From Glandiceps talaboti (lineage: Eukaryota > Hemichordata > Enteropneusta > Spengelidae): 62,000 nt of DNA. This document shows positions 26,344-37,490 of the stretch, in pieces. A program made the translations under genes and the position numbers. The notes beneath the pieces were generated by a model. That model was given only the letters and a program-made list of their open reading frames with translations, ran no database searches and was not told the origin of the DNA. How positions within the stretch are numbered: position 1 is the first letter of the stretch; every line of letters starts with the position of its first letter. The stretch is from positions 15,957,598 to 16,019,597 of the forward strand of contig NC_135560.1 in the NCBI RefSeq assembly GCF_964340395.1, given 5' to 3'.

Positions 26344-27734
26344 CTCTCAGCTTATCTAACCACTGCAATGCTATAAATGACTCAACCACACATTTCGTTA
26401 ATTTAACATCACAATTACTGGCCTAGCAATGACAATTTCTCACAGAGCTGTTGAAACTGCGTATCGTGGAAAACCATCGTTCGACCATGGCCAAACTAAG
26501 AAGTTTCGTCGAAGTTTGATCTTAGTTTGATGAAAGGCGAGCTCAATATATCGTAGAACGTATGACCAATCGTTGAAGTTTCTTCTACAAGAAGCTCAGC
26601 TGTTTGATAACGTTATAATTATAAAATTGTGTAGGCCATACGAAAACCATTCGCAATTTATTTGAGAAATTATGATATTTAATCAACCGTTTTTACGATC
26701 GAACCATTCACTGAACTCTGATGAGCTTCTAAAAATGACTGTAGATAGGTGTGCCTGCGAGCACAGGTGGACGGATCGCTGTGGTTGAATGGAAGATGTA
26801 TTGGCATAGGGGTCAAGTGACCATATTTGGATAAGATCAATTGAAGTCTGGCCAAACTATACAATATATGTGTCCTAACGAAATAGGCATTCCTCGTTAT
26901 TCAAATATAAACTCAGAATTTGGTTTGCTGGTTTCATGATTTTTTTTTATTGATTGATTGGTTGGTTTATCGGTCGACCAGTTGACCCAATCTTCAACCA
27001 CCCTTTTATTCCTCAATTTAATCTTATCAATAGCCCTACTTAGGGGAAGCTACTGTTAGGTGTATGTTGTGTTTGTCAATACCAAATGTCTTTAATCTTA
27101 TTTTTACAGACACCCTACGACCGTTGCCAACGATACCAAATTCATAGTCGGGTGGTATTCCCTATGTCAACTGGTTTGGAATCCATACTCTTCTGTGATG
27201 AAAGAACATCTAATGTCCACTCGCAAACTGTGACGGGTTGCTGGCTGTGTGACAACCCACATCTGAAGTTTTACAAACGAAGTATAAAACAATGTCTTCC
27301 TTATCATTTCTCTTGCTCGAATAAGAGTTTGTCGACTGATAGCTTGTACTTTAGTGTTCCTATCTCTTTGATAATTGAACTCACACAAATGATGTGCTGT
27401 TCCTAAAATACGTGACGTATATACCGATGTAAATTGCCAAAATGTATGTGTATGAACGTTGAGTTAAAATCATCGTCTGAAGAGCGACTGAAGCGACAAA
27501 ATCCACTGAAATGCGTCGTCCCTATTTTTTTAAACCTCCAGTAGCATAACGCATAAATAGACACTATCTACACCAAATATTCACATGTTATTGCAACCGT
27601 TTCCTATTTGTTTTATTAGCTGATTACACGTATACCCATGTGGCAAAGTTTTCCTCGCAAAACATGATCTGATCATTCTTTGTTTGTTTATATTTAGGCG
27701 AATATTGAAACTTGTCACTTTGCTATGTACATGC
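26344..27734. other. Non-coding DNA
   Basis: No gene recognised. A 106-codon plus frame at 27086-27406 contains an acceptor-like TTTTTACAG at about 27102-27110, but its residues match nothing known and no good donor follows. Confidence 0.45.
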
Positions 27735-28345
27735 TTTGCATACCTGTGTGATGATAGCTGTCTCGCATCACCTAATTGGCTAATTGTTGTATGTTTGTGT
27801 GCTGATAGTTATCTAGTATCACCTGATTGGGTAATTTTTTATACAACTGTGATGACAGCTGTCTCGTATCACCTTATTGGATAATTGTTTGTATATCTGC
27901 GTGATGATGGCTGTCTCGTATCACCTGATTGGTTAACTGTTGTATAACCGTGTGATGATAGCTGTCTCGCATCACCTGATTGGATAATTACTTGTATAAT
28001 TGTGTACTGACAGCTGTCTCGCATCACCTGATTTGATAATCATTTGTATACCTGTGTGATGACGGCTGCCTCGTATAACCTGGTTGGATAATTGTTTTAT
28101 AAGTGTGATGATAATTGTCCCGCATCATCTGATTGGGTAATTGCATATCTGTGTGATGAGAGCCGTCTTGTATGACGTCATTGCACGATTATTTGTATAA
28201 CTGCGTACTGATACCTATCTTAAGTAACGCGATTGGACGACTGCTGCCATACGTGTCAGGTGATACCTATTTGGTATTATCAAAGTGTATAATTGCACGT
28301 CTGTGTGGTAATAGTTGTCCCGTATGTATCGTCTGATTTAATGAT
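27735..28345 (+). repeat. ~51-bp minisatellite with CCAAT-type sites
   Basis: About twelve head-to-tail units are spaced 48-52 bases; the TGATAG-type anchor falls at 27752, 27803, 27853, 27905, 27956, 28008, 28060, 28109, 28157, 28209 and 28261. The consensus runs GTGATGATAGCTGTCTCG, then CATCACCTGATTGGATAATT, then TTGTATAAC. Left units are better conserved and units after about 28150 decay. Many units hold GTGATG...CATCAC or GTGAT...ATCAC (6- or 5-base hairpin arms) and ATTGG, the reverse of the CCAAT box. Confidence 0.85.
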
Positions 28346-28356
28346 TTATTTATTGG

Positions 28357-28378
28357 TCGATCGATCGATCGATCGATC
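28357..28378. repeat. (TCGA)n microsatellite
   Basis: Five TCGA units form a fully self-complementary, CpG-bearing tract directly after the minisatellite. Confidence 0.9.
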
Positions 28379-28462
28379 AATACATTCAAGGACTGATTAA
28401 ATGGAAAAGGAAAGGCGCAAATATTTTCAGACGAAAATGACTAGATCTGTTAATTGAAGGTA

Positions 28463-29552
28463 TTGGTGGTGGTGGTGGTGGTGGTGGTGGTGGTGGTGGG
28501 TGTACTGCTGATGGAAATCAGTACTACTAGTACTAGGAGCAGCACAGTAGTAGTAGTGGTTGTTGCGCTAATGATGGTGCTGGTGGGGGTGGGCTAATGG
28601 TAGTGTTGATGGTAGTGTGGTGGTGCTGCTTCTGGTGGTCTGGTGGTGGTGGTAGTGGTGGTGGTGGTGGTGGTGGTTGTCTGATGATGACAGTGGTTGG
28701 GTGGGGGTGGGGTGAGGGTGGTGGTGGTGGTTATGGTGGTGGTGGTGGTGGTGGTGGTGGTGGTGGTGGTGGTGGTGGTGGTGGTGGTGGTGGCCACATA
28801 ATGGTTGTGATATCAGCAATGACAGCAGTGTGTGCAGTTATTACTGATTTCGGCGGTACAGTGGTTGGTAGTGTCAGAAGGGCATGTGGCAATACAGTGG
28901 CAATGATGATTATGGCGATGTTATAGCAGAGGTAGTGGCAACGTAGTAGAAATTGTGGTGCCCTCGACATGAATGGTTGCAGAAATTAACAGTGGAAATG
29001 GTGATAGCGGTAATGTGTTGTTATGTTAGTGGTAATGGTTATGGTAGTGTCGATATTAGAGTTGAAAGCTAAAGCCAGCCTCAGGGATAGTGGTAATGAT
29101 TCCAGTAGGAATGGTAGTGGTGCTGGTGCTGGTGGTCGTGCTGCTGGCGGTGGTGGTGCTGCTTCTGCTGTTGAAGGTTGTGCCAGTGCTGATGGTGCTG
29201 ATGGTCGTGCTGGTGCTGCTGCTGATAGTTGTGCTAGTGGTGCTAGTGGTGATGGTGGCGCCGGTGTTAGTGCTGGTGTTAGTCTTGCTTGTGGTGGTGG
29301 TGGTGGTCGTGGTGGTGGTGGTGGTGGTGGTGGTGGTGGTGCTACTACTGACGGTTGTGCCGGTGTGGGGCTGGTGTACTGGTGGTGCTGATGCTGCTGC
29401 TGGTGGTGGTGGTACTAGTTGTAATGGTGGTGGTGTTGGTGGCTCCGGGGGTAGTGCTGCTGGTACTCATGCTAGTGCTGTTGCTGGCGGTGCTTGTGAC
29501 ACTGGTGGTGGTGGTGGTGGTGGTGGTGGTGGTGGTGGTGGTGACGATGACG
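28463..29552. repeat. GGT/GCT trinucleotide-rich block
   Basis: Three perfect (GGT)n arrays (about 28465-28500, 28723-28793 and 29500-29543) are embedded in diverged GGT/GCT/GAT triplets. Because the unit is three bases, every frame is open over hundreds of bases, giving poly-Gly, poly-Val or Gly/Ala frames on plus and poly-His, poly-Thr or poly-Pro on minus. None has a non-repetitive domain, so no gene is called. Confidence 0.9.
28699..28718 (+). other. Canonical G-quadruplex motif
   Basis: Four runs of at least three Gs (GGG, GGGGG, GGGG, GGG) are separated by loops of 1, 1 and 3 bases on the plus strand. Short loops predict a stable parallel fold. Confidence 0.6.
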
Positions 29553-32500
29553 ATGAACACGTAGTGTGCGGTCCTGTAACTATAACGACATCCAGATCGT
29601 ACACTATGTGTGTGTGTGGAGGAGTGAGACACTACTCTGTCAATGTTTGCCTTGATTAATGTTTCTTTTGGATGTCTAATTAGGTGTACCGATCGTTGAG
29701 ACGCCTGGACACTCAATTTATACACCTATAGCTCTGAGCAAAAGATTTCAACTGAATTCCAATCCATCTAGACCGTTTGTTTTCATTTGAATTTGAATCC
29801 GACATACTTGTACAAAATTTCGCAAAAATGGTTGCATTAATATGGTCAGTTGACAACACGTGCAGATCGACGAATAAATTCATTTTTGAAACATCGTCAA
29901 ACATAGCCAGTTTTCCACTAATAACATTGCATGTTTCGCTATTTGTTGATGATAAGGAAAACTGTTGAAAACAGCTCGGATGTTTTTGTTTCTTTTTGAA
30001 TTTTTCGTAATTTGAATGTGTCGTTAATTCTATCGTACTCATTAATATCGCAAACAGTGTCAATTTTTCATGCCAGCGGCATATTTTTTCTCAACTGCAT
30101 GCCAGATTAATATTTAGTTTTAGCTTAGCTAAGTAAAGAAGAACGAGTTCAGAATATTTCATTTCAAACATATTTTTGTGATTAAAAAAAACCACCTTCC
30201 CTCCATTTTCATAGATACTAAGGTAAAACCAATAAAACGATGGCGGCACTCTTTCGGAAATCGGGGAGTCTAAACAACGCTGTTTGGTGAAAAACAGAGA
30301 CGAATGAGGCGTCCACTTCGCCATATCCAATCACTCGTTACGTTTTGTCGAAAGTTGCCCAGTTCACCATTGAAATATGTAGAAAATGTCGAACATTGGT
30401 TGTGACAATACCATGTGGATTGTTGCCCTTATGTAAAGAAGTAATCTCCCGTCAACACTGGAAAATCGCACTTTTGATGCACGGTTCTTCGATCAACTCC
30501 GCAAACAAACAATAGTTGTACGATAATAACAACTCACAGCTTTATCTGTGCGCCTTTAGAAATAGCACGTACGGCTCGGTTGCTTGGTGACGGGGCAGAG
30601 CTGTGGACCAGATGGTGGGAGATGGTATGTCAAGTGGAGGGAGAGCAGTTCACACCTGGTCACCAAAGATCCACTTCAAATATGTTTGCTGTGTCAATTT
30701 ATTCACAAGATTGTATTCGTAGTGATGATACCCACTCTGCACCTGATTGTACGCTCCCGAAAATCAAACACACGGACAAAATATTGACATGACTGGCGCA
30801 TAGTCTGCACAAAAGTCATTTTATGTTTCAATATATGATTTGGTGTGGGATTCATATATCAAGTGCATCGAACAACAGACTGAGGGAGTTTCGTTATCTC
30901 TCTTGAAACTTAACGTCGAACATCTGTGATTTATAGCACGATCCACTATATAATAGACTCAAACATTACACCCCGAAAAAAAAGTACAAATAATCGCGAA
31001 GGTACGACTTTGGAACCACATTCTTTATCCCAGAACAGCAATATTTTAATCCTGTCTGTGCCAGGCGAAATTGGCTTGCTTTTTACCTATGCTAGTTTCA
31101 ATACAAAAGCACTATGAAACACGACTACGAAGTTAGAGTCGTTTGGAAAAACCATAATGAACATGTTAGATCTATGCTTTTTATTTAAGCGGCAAACACA
31201 GACCTATTCTTCCAGGCTATTAAGCACGGTCGTGTACGGAAGTCGACTTCCTAAAGTCCGCTCTGTATTAAGTTGTGCGAGCAGTAAAGTCGACAGTCAA
31301 ATTGATTCACTAATTTGTCTTAATGTAATATCTATATAACCCATATTAACCATCCCCGAGAAACAAATACTCCGAATCCATCAGCCCTACTGTGTAAGTT
31401 TCCGATACACAAATAATGACTCGCCTAATGCGCTTGATAAATATTTTACATCGCGTGTTTAGACAATGTTAATACAGCACTTAGACAACGTAGCATCTTT
31501 TTCTACCTTGTTATTACATATGGACAAGCTCATCTTACTTCCAGGGACGTGTAAAAAGCAAGTGCGATTATCCTTAAATAATGTGGAAAAAAGTCCAGCC
31601 TATAATGTTAATTTACTTTTTATTTCTCTCGACCACTCCAAATCAGAACGTCGATAAATTACATAAATACAGTAAAAAAAGAACAACTCCGTTTCGACTT
31701 CGGGTCTTTTTGTAAATTAAGAAAAGCATTTCGACTTTCCTTTTCTTCTGATTGCATAGAAAATTTGTGAATAGATCGAGCAACGGCGTTTCTTTGTGTT
31801 AGCAATTTGCGTGTCAGAGGAGCGCAGTTATTGAATGCAGCCAGGAAATACGATTTCCAAATATTGATGTGGCGCGTTGCAATACGTTTACAACCGTATT
31901 CGGCACGTTCGCTACAGACTCGCTCCCTTTCGCATTATCAGGAGCTTTTCTTCAAGATTGCGGAACAAAGCCTTGTTAATTCAAGACATGCTTTCACTCT
32001 TGTGGGTTAAATATCTTTAAGGTGCTCTTCAAAGCGTTGTACATACGTAAACGATATTTGACTTCGGTTTAACATGCATTGGTATTCTGTATCGTCTCAA
32101 CAGGTGTTTGGTGAAAGTAGAATTGCCCGAATGACAGAGACTGTCGATGCCGTAGTCTGCTTAACGGATAAAAAACTGCCGCGGTTTTTCTATTACATGG
32201 TATTGATAAAGTGTAGAAACGTTAAATAAAGGCCTTCTAAATCCACATTATTTCGGCGTTGAAGTTATTTCAGCGATCACAATGAAATATTTACCTAATG
32301 TAGGGGTAAATATTTAGTTAGGATGAGTCAATTTCTGTACCTGTTATTTGTGAGTCTGACAGTGTGTACATAAGTCTTGCATGTATACAATTGGTTATCC
32401 GACACTTGTACACGCAAAGACTACTTCAAATATAGGTATTTTACATTCGAAATATCAAATATATGAAGGTTAGTTTTACCACGATATTGACAAAAAAAAA

Positions 32501-33370
32501 TCCATGTCGAAACCCCATGTTTTCGTCGTGGAATTTTAGTGTTTGACAGTGTAAATGTGGGCGTTGACATTTACACGTCGTTCTGTGTGTCAGTCATCAT
32601 CACAGGACAGGCACGAAGGGGCGTGAACTCTAGACGGTGATATACAATTACTGGTGTTGGCTGACCAACGCTTTCTAGCATCTCTCACCTACCACCCATT
32701 CACCAAAACCAACGTATTCGGCTGTAAAGTTGACGAGAGAAAAAAAAGCACTTCCGTGGTATTTTATTGGTGTCAACTCTGTGCGCCATGAAAACTGTAT
32801 TCCCTACTTCTCACATGCACCTTTTGTTTGTTCGAGTGAAATTGTTGAATGGCCATACAAACACGGTACTAAAATAACACAAAAAACATTGTTTCATTAT
32901 ATTGATAATTCATTACGGGTCTCAATAAGGCAAGCACTTCTCCAACCTTCAAATAACTTTTATCGATTCACGGACCTTGTATGTGATTTGTACATATGCC
33001 TTGCACATCTACCAAATTAAAAAGAGTAATCATAACTTTCTATGGTCTAGGTTCGCACACAAAAAAAATGTTTACAAGAGCGCTATTTTCGATTGGGTAT
33101 TTCTTCATTTTAATAAATGGAAACCGACATACACAAGAACGAACTTCTTAGCTAGTGTGATGTCGTTTTTCGTTTGTTCAATTCAATCATGATTAAAGAG
33201 AAGTTTCGAATTTCCTTGTCATTGCTCATTCTTTGCAAACGAGTTGAAGATGGAAAAGAAGCCAGCCTGGTATCGAATTCAAGCCGGGAGGTGATGTTTC
33301 GCTCCGCTGTTTGCAAAGAATGCTTGGTCTTTGCAAAATACCACCGCTATTAACATATACTTTTGTCCAG
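29553..33370. other. Non-coding DNA upstream of FoxB
   Basis: No gene recognised on either strand. Open frames at 29713-30063 and 30091-30330 (minus) and at 32730-33020 (plus) are short and featureless. No repeats of note are present, which contrasts with the repeat cluster to the left. Confidence 0.5.
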
Positions 33371-33494
33371 TCTCACAGCGTCGCAAATCACAACTGGCCA
33401 TGGCATGAAAATTACTGGGTAGCGAACATTCCCTTTGGGCCCAGAAATCTTTTAGTCGTTAATAAAATTGGTACTGTCGAACGGATACAATGTG
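33371..33494 (+). other. Possible internal exon, unrecognised protein
   Basis: A 124-base stretch lies between an acceptor-like CTTTTGTCCAG and a consensus donor GTAAGT at 33495, and is open throughout. It would encode about 41 residues including NWPWHENYW and NLLVVNKIGTVERIQC. The ends imply phases 0 and 1. No family is recognised. No partner exons were found within the window. It could equally be a chance open stretch. Confidence 0.2.
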
Positions 33495-33500
33495 GTAAGT

Positions 33501-34859
33501 ATTCAGCTGAGTAAAAGGCGTGTCATATGGTGTTTTTCACACCCGTAGAAAGTGGTATAGAATTTGGGGTCACGTATGGATGGCGATTTAGCTCATACAT
33601 ATATATACTACGGCCAATGATAAGACATTGTTCATGGTGTTGATGTTTTGGGGTGGTATGCTAAAGTAAGAGTTAACCGTCAACGCATGTACGCTATTAC
33701 ATGCTCAATTGAAAGCGTTAACAGGCTAGAGTTGTAATGAATAACCTCCATGCACTAATGTTTATCTGTCGTCGGTCAATACGTACAAAAACAAGTAAGT
33801 CTCGACCATGCTATTTTAATCAGCATCAACCCACATCAGTTCAACCATCTTTTTTTTCCGTCTAAATAGGAGACGAGTGAAACCTGTTTGAATGCGTTTC
33901 TACATATCGCGGAGAGAAGAAGCCCTATTAGTTAACTGACACCCATAAAATGCCGTATTTTTCCACCGGTGAGGGTGTAGTGAATATCCATCACGTGTAT
34001 ATGAACTGCTGCAAATAAGGTGAACTACATTTATGCATTCATCGTACCCCTAGTCTGTCATTAAGGCGGGTCCCTATGATGTCATTGTAGACGGCGATAG
34101 AAAGGTGTTGGAATCTTATAGAGTAATCTTTAGTCTCGCTAGCTACTCTGGTTCCTCGGAGGATTCCACAAATAGATGTGGATAGTTGACTAGTGGACAC
34201 AAAGAGGGCTAATACAATGCGGACTCGCTCCATCGCCTTCTCTGTGTAAAGTGTTGTGCTTTTCTTTTAAGCTATATACTGAAAGCGACAATCGATTGAA
34301 AAGACCACTGTAAAGTCAACACCACTCAATGATATTGTCACTTTCCTTTTACAGAAGAAATCCCCAAGTCTTTCATTCACACCCCAGCAACAATAAATCC
34401 TTCATTCGAATTAGTAAATAAAATTCAATAATTGCATAGCCGTGGTGTAAATGATTGCATACTCGTTTGATTAGAAAATGTAATTTCGCAGCATCACAAT
34501 AGGATAAAACATACAAAGAATAAGCTCTCTCTCTGTAGCACCATGGAACTGTCATTTACCCCGAACCAGGGGAAATCCAACACAACACCTCATAATACCT
34601 AGTAAAGCAACCAGGCATGTTTCCGAATATAACACCCATTTCGATTCTACATCCCCTTAGATAATTGACTAATTTCAGATTATTAAGTTTGCGCGCGAAG
34701 AGAAATCCACATCTTGGTTCTTTCCCATTCGTCCATCACATAACGCTGTCCGATTAGCGACCAATAAATTTCACCATTACGTTTGTGTACAGACTGTTTA
34801 AATTGTATATATTTTATTTATTTTTACGTTGTCCACTGAAAAGGTGCGAATCAATAGAT
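33501..34859. other. Non-coding DNA upstream of FoxB
   Basis: No gene or repeat recognised. Minus frames at 34039-34233 and 34373-34555 lack any motif. Confidence 0.5.
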
Positions 34860-34945
34860 ATTAACGCCTCTCGTGTGATTGGCATTCTGTAATGAGGCCT
34901 CAATCGCATTAATAAAGCTCACGACAGGGGGCAGTACATATGTCA
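34860..34945 (+). promoter_or_regulatory. Candidate FoxB-proximal regulatory cluster
   Basis: About 410-500 bases before the FoxB start codon, several binding-site-like words lie close together: inverted CCAAT (ATTGG, 34878-34882), a 10-base palindrome TGAGGCCTCA (34893-34902), TTAATAAA-type Cdx/Hox sequence (about 34909-34916), AGGGGGCAG resembling a CTCF core (34926-34934) and a CATATG E-box (about 34938-34943). The grouping is seen in the sequence; regulatory function is inferred from the words and the position. Confidence 0.3.
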
Positions 34946-35212
34946 ACATATCCACAGCCAGCATTCAGAAACTACACAGTCACTTTAACTAACAATAGGC
35001 GAATAGTACAGCTCCCAGCCTCAGCCTGATTCATGCATTTATCTCGATAGTCCCGACTAGGTAAAGTGGTTGTAAAAAAACCAACAGTCTTCAAAGTGGA
35101 TAAGGCACCGCCAGTTTCAACGCCAACTGTCAACACCACCCAGCTACAATTGATTCGACGCGATCTAATGTTTAAAGGAACTTAATATCACTTACCTGGT
35201 GTATACAGCAGT

Positions 35213-35245
35213 TGTTATATTTGTAAAGTGAGTAGTCTCGGTCGA
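35213..35245 (+). promoter_or_regulatory. Possible FoxB core promoter
   Basis: A TATA-like TTATATTTGTAAA at about 35214-35226 lies 130-145 bases before the ATG, with pyrimidine-containing start-like sequence about 25 bases on. This would give a short 5' leader. Only weak sequence evidence supports it, and a TATA-less start elsewhere upstream is equally possible. Confidence 0.2.
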
Positions 35246-35357
35246 GCTGCCGAGCACTCCTACGCTGATACACATGGTCGTGTCCGTGCGTGCTGTGTAG
35301 TGAAACAAGGCCAGCATACTATTCTGCTCGTAAGAAGAGTCGAACTCCAGCTGCAGT

Positions 35358-36347
35358 ATGCCCCGACCGGGTCGTAACAGTTACAGCGAAGCGAAACCGC
35401 CGTATTCGTACATCGCGTTAACTGCAATGGCAATCCAGACATCATCAGAGAAAATGCTGCCCTTGAGTGATATATACAAATTCATAATGGACAGATTTCC
35501 ATTCTATCGGAAGAATACACAACGATGGCAGAATTCACTACGACACAATTTATCATTCAACGATTGTTTTATCAAGATCCCTCGGCGACCAGACCGACCG
35601 GGAAAGGGGAGCTATTGGGCGCTGCATCCCTTCTGCGGGGACATGTTCGAGAACGGTAGTTTCCTTCGACGGAGAAAACGATTCAAAGCCCCGAATCTAC
35701 AAGCTCAATTTGCACAAATTCAGTCTGCATTGGCCGCCGAACAGCTACCGATGAAGCCAGCTGACCCATCGACATATTTTCAAGTTCAAGAACAGGCAAA
35801 GCTGCGTTTTTCAACACTCGGACCTGGTCCACATTTCCAAGGGTATCCAAACATCAATGCGACATCTTTCAAACAACCGTTCACCATCGAGAACATCATG
35901 GCACCGGATTATAAGGGACCCTCAATGCTATCTAACCAACCGTTAGTTCCACCAATTACTATAGGAAGCTTTCCAGCTTTACCGAACGGCACGACGTGGC
36001 CCAGTTCGGGATACACAAACTGTAACAACGTCGACTCGTGCCAAATAAGCCACGCCAATAGCGACTATCAATTCAGTACCGCTTGCTCGTCTTTGAAACC
36101 ACCGTTCAACCAGACTCCAGCGCTGCCGCTACCACTCAAGCCAAGTCTACAGGGTGTAGGTCCCCTACCGTCTCAGTCTGCCGTCCCCGTGGCTCACAGT
36201 CACGCGGGGACCCTGGTTCAACCGGCACCCACGTCGTTAGCGGGACACCCACACCCACACCCACATCACGGACATGTTCATGTCGGTAGCGAGAATTCTT
36301 CCGTCACTACCAGTACTCTGATGCCTTCTTTGAACCACCCCCGTTGA
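35358..36347 (+). CDS. FoxB: Forkhead box transcription factor, FoxB class
   Basis: This is a complete 329-residue, single-exon forkhead factor, a nuclear sequence-specific DNA-binding protein. The start is the ATG giving [19 protein letters not shown], which matches the conserved FoxB N-terminus (MPRPGRN.Y). The forkhead domain spans about residues 13-110, with recognition helix 3 [12 protein letters not shown] at 57-68 and the basic C-terminal wing RRRKRFK at 104-110. Residues 171-182 include FTIENIMA, an EH1-type Groucho/TLE-binding motif typical of FoxB. Downstream, ALPLPLKP corresponds to the AIPVPIKP block of vertebrate FoxB1. Length is close to FoxB1 proteins. FoxB genes pattern neural and ectodermal tissue in other animals, so a similar role here is inferred. 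Oddities are F92 in HPFCGDMF, where vertebrate FoxB1 has Ser, and a His-Pro repeat at 297-306. The CDS is GC-richer than its surroundings and has no breaks. Confidence 0.97.
   Translation: MPRPGRNSYSEAKPPYSYIALTAMAIQTSSEKMLPLSDIYKFIMDRFPFYRKNTQRWQNSLRHNLSFNDCFIKIPRRPDRPGKGSYWALHPFCGDMFENGSFLRRRKRFKAPNLQAQFAQIQSALAAEQLPMKPADPSTYFQVQEQAKLRFSTLGPGPHFQGYPNINATSFKQPFTIENIMAPDYKGPSMLSNQPLVPPITIGSFPALPNGTTWPSSGYTNCNNVDSCQISHANSDYQFSTACSSLKPPFNQTPALPLPLKPSLQGVGPLPSQSAVPVAHSHAGTLVQPAPTSLAGHPHPHPHHGHVHVGSENSSVTTSTLMPSLNHPR
36246..36289 (+). repeat. Coding CACCCA-type repeat (His-Pro tract) in FoxB
   Basis: A short CACCCA hexamer repeat followed by CAC/CAT codons encodes [14 protein letters not shown], residues 297-310. 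It is an in-frame simple repeat and may vary in length between individuals. Histidine-rich tracts also occur in some vertebrate FoxB2 proteins, so it may be tolerated or functional. Confidence 0.8.
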
Positions 36348-37484
36348 CCACCCCCCTTGAAAAAGAAGACAGAGTGACAAATCGTCGACTGGAATAAGAT
36401 AACAGTGCAGTGGTGCGTTTTCATCTGTACATACACGGTTATGTATATCTATCATAATATTTGGTAACTATTTGCTATTGACTTTTGTTATTGGGTCAAA
36501 AAATATATATTTAAAAAAAAGTATGGAACATTGGGGTTCCTCATCTTCCAATTTGGTTTTTCTCAATATAGATGCAAGGAATATCGTAACTATGATTCAA
36601 GTTTAATTTTTTTTGTCAGTACTGGAATTTACAATATACGTTGTGCAAACTCTCATAGAAAAAAATTCTGCATGACAATCTATTTTCCCCGTCTTGGCTA
36701 TGATAATAGAAGCTTGTAAGATGGTATTTCATAATTACTGAGAACAGAGATTTTGTAAGCTGCAACTAATGAAATGGACGTGGTTGTTTTCTGTTTTGAA
36801 AAAAAAATATCACAAAATTCAAAAGTCAACGCTTAGGAGGAGAAAACATGAAATAATCTTGAATTTGCATTATCTCAGCCAGGGTGTTTGTTTTAGAAAT
36901 TTGATGGTGTACACAAACAGCTAGCGCCTTCCACCATGGGGGTTATTGGATTCAATGGTACACTGTAACTTTTTTGTTCGATTGAAAAGATCAGCCTGCA
37001 ACATTGATAGTCAGACGAATAGAAAAAAGAGGACTTTATTGAGGAATTAGTGTAGTCAGCCATCTAACCCCCTTGTGAAGGTATTAATATGCCATTTGCT
37101 GTCACCTAACACAGTGATCATACACAGCAATAAGCCACCGTATCATGTCTGCTCTTATTGCAATGTAAATTACACCTGTTTGGAATCCATTTTTCAAATC
37201 ATTGCAGACCTAATGTACATTTCATTTGAAATCGACAACAGAAGCCTCGTTCATCATCCATCTCTTAGAATTGTGTCTTTCTGTACAGGGTAGTATTAGC
37301 GTAGAATAATTTTTTTTCTGAAATTTCAGGTAAAAATTGAATAAGCCAATGATTATACCCCAAACGTTTTTGCTTACAAAAACAATGTGAACGGTCTATT
37401 GAATTCAAACGTCACTTACTGTTTGGTAAGTGTAAGTCTTGTTTTTATCCATATTTCAAGAATATCTTTCATGAAGACCAATGG
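36348..37484 (+). other. Probable FoxB 3' untranslated region
   Basis: AT-rich and without a further gene. No AATAAA or ATTAAA is seen before about 37485, so a 3' UTR of about 1.1 kb is likely if transcription ends at that signal. Small ORFs at 36531 and 37075 are featureless. Confidence 0.4.
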
Positions 37485-37490
37485 AATAAA
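37485..37490 (+). terminator. Candidate FoxB poly(A) signal
   Basis: This is the first canonical AATAAA downstream of the FoxB stop, on the coding strand. A GT-containing stretch (ATGTGTCTCGACGTTC) follows within about 30 bases, as expected for a downstream element. Use of this site is inferred. Confidence 0.35.

Noticed and set aside
18815-26660. A 15-base identical string (CGAAAACCATTCGCA) at 18,820 and 26,641
   Set aside because: Shared 15-mers are expected by chance in a window this size and the flanks do not match.
28568-28970. Poly-His, poly-Thr and poly-Pro frames on the minus strand
   Set aside because: They come from (ACC)n read in three frames; no flanking protein sequence is recognisable.
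29023-29659. Gly/Ala-rich and Val/Leu-rich ORFs that superficially look like structural proteins
   Set aside because: Triplet repeat array open in all frames, with no conserved cysteine spacing, signal peptide or splice support.
36083-36455. Open frames overlapping FoxB in other frames and on the minus strand
   Set aside because: Shadows of the FoxB coding sequence with no independent motif.
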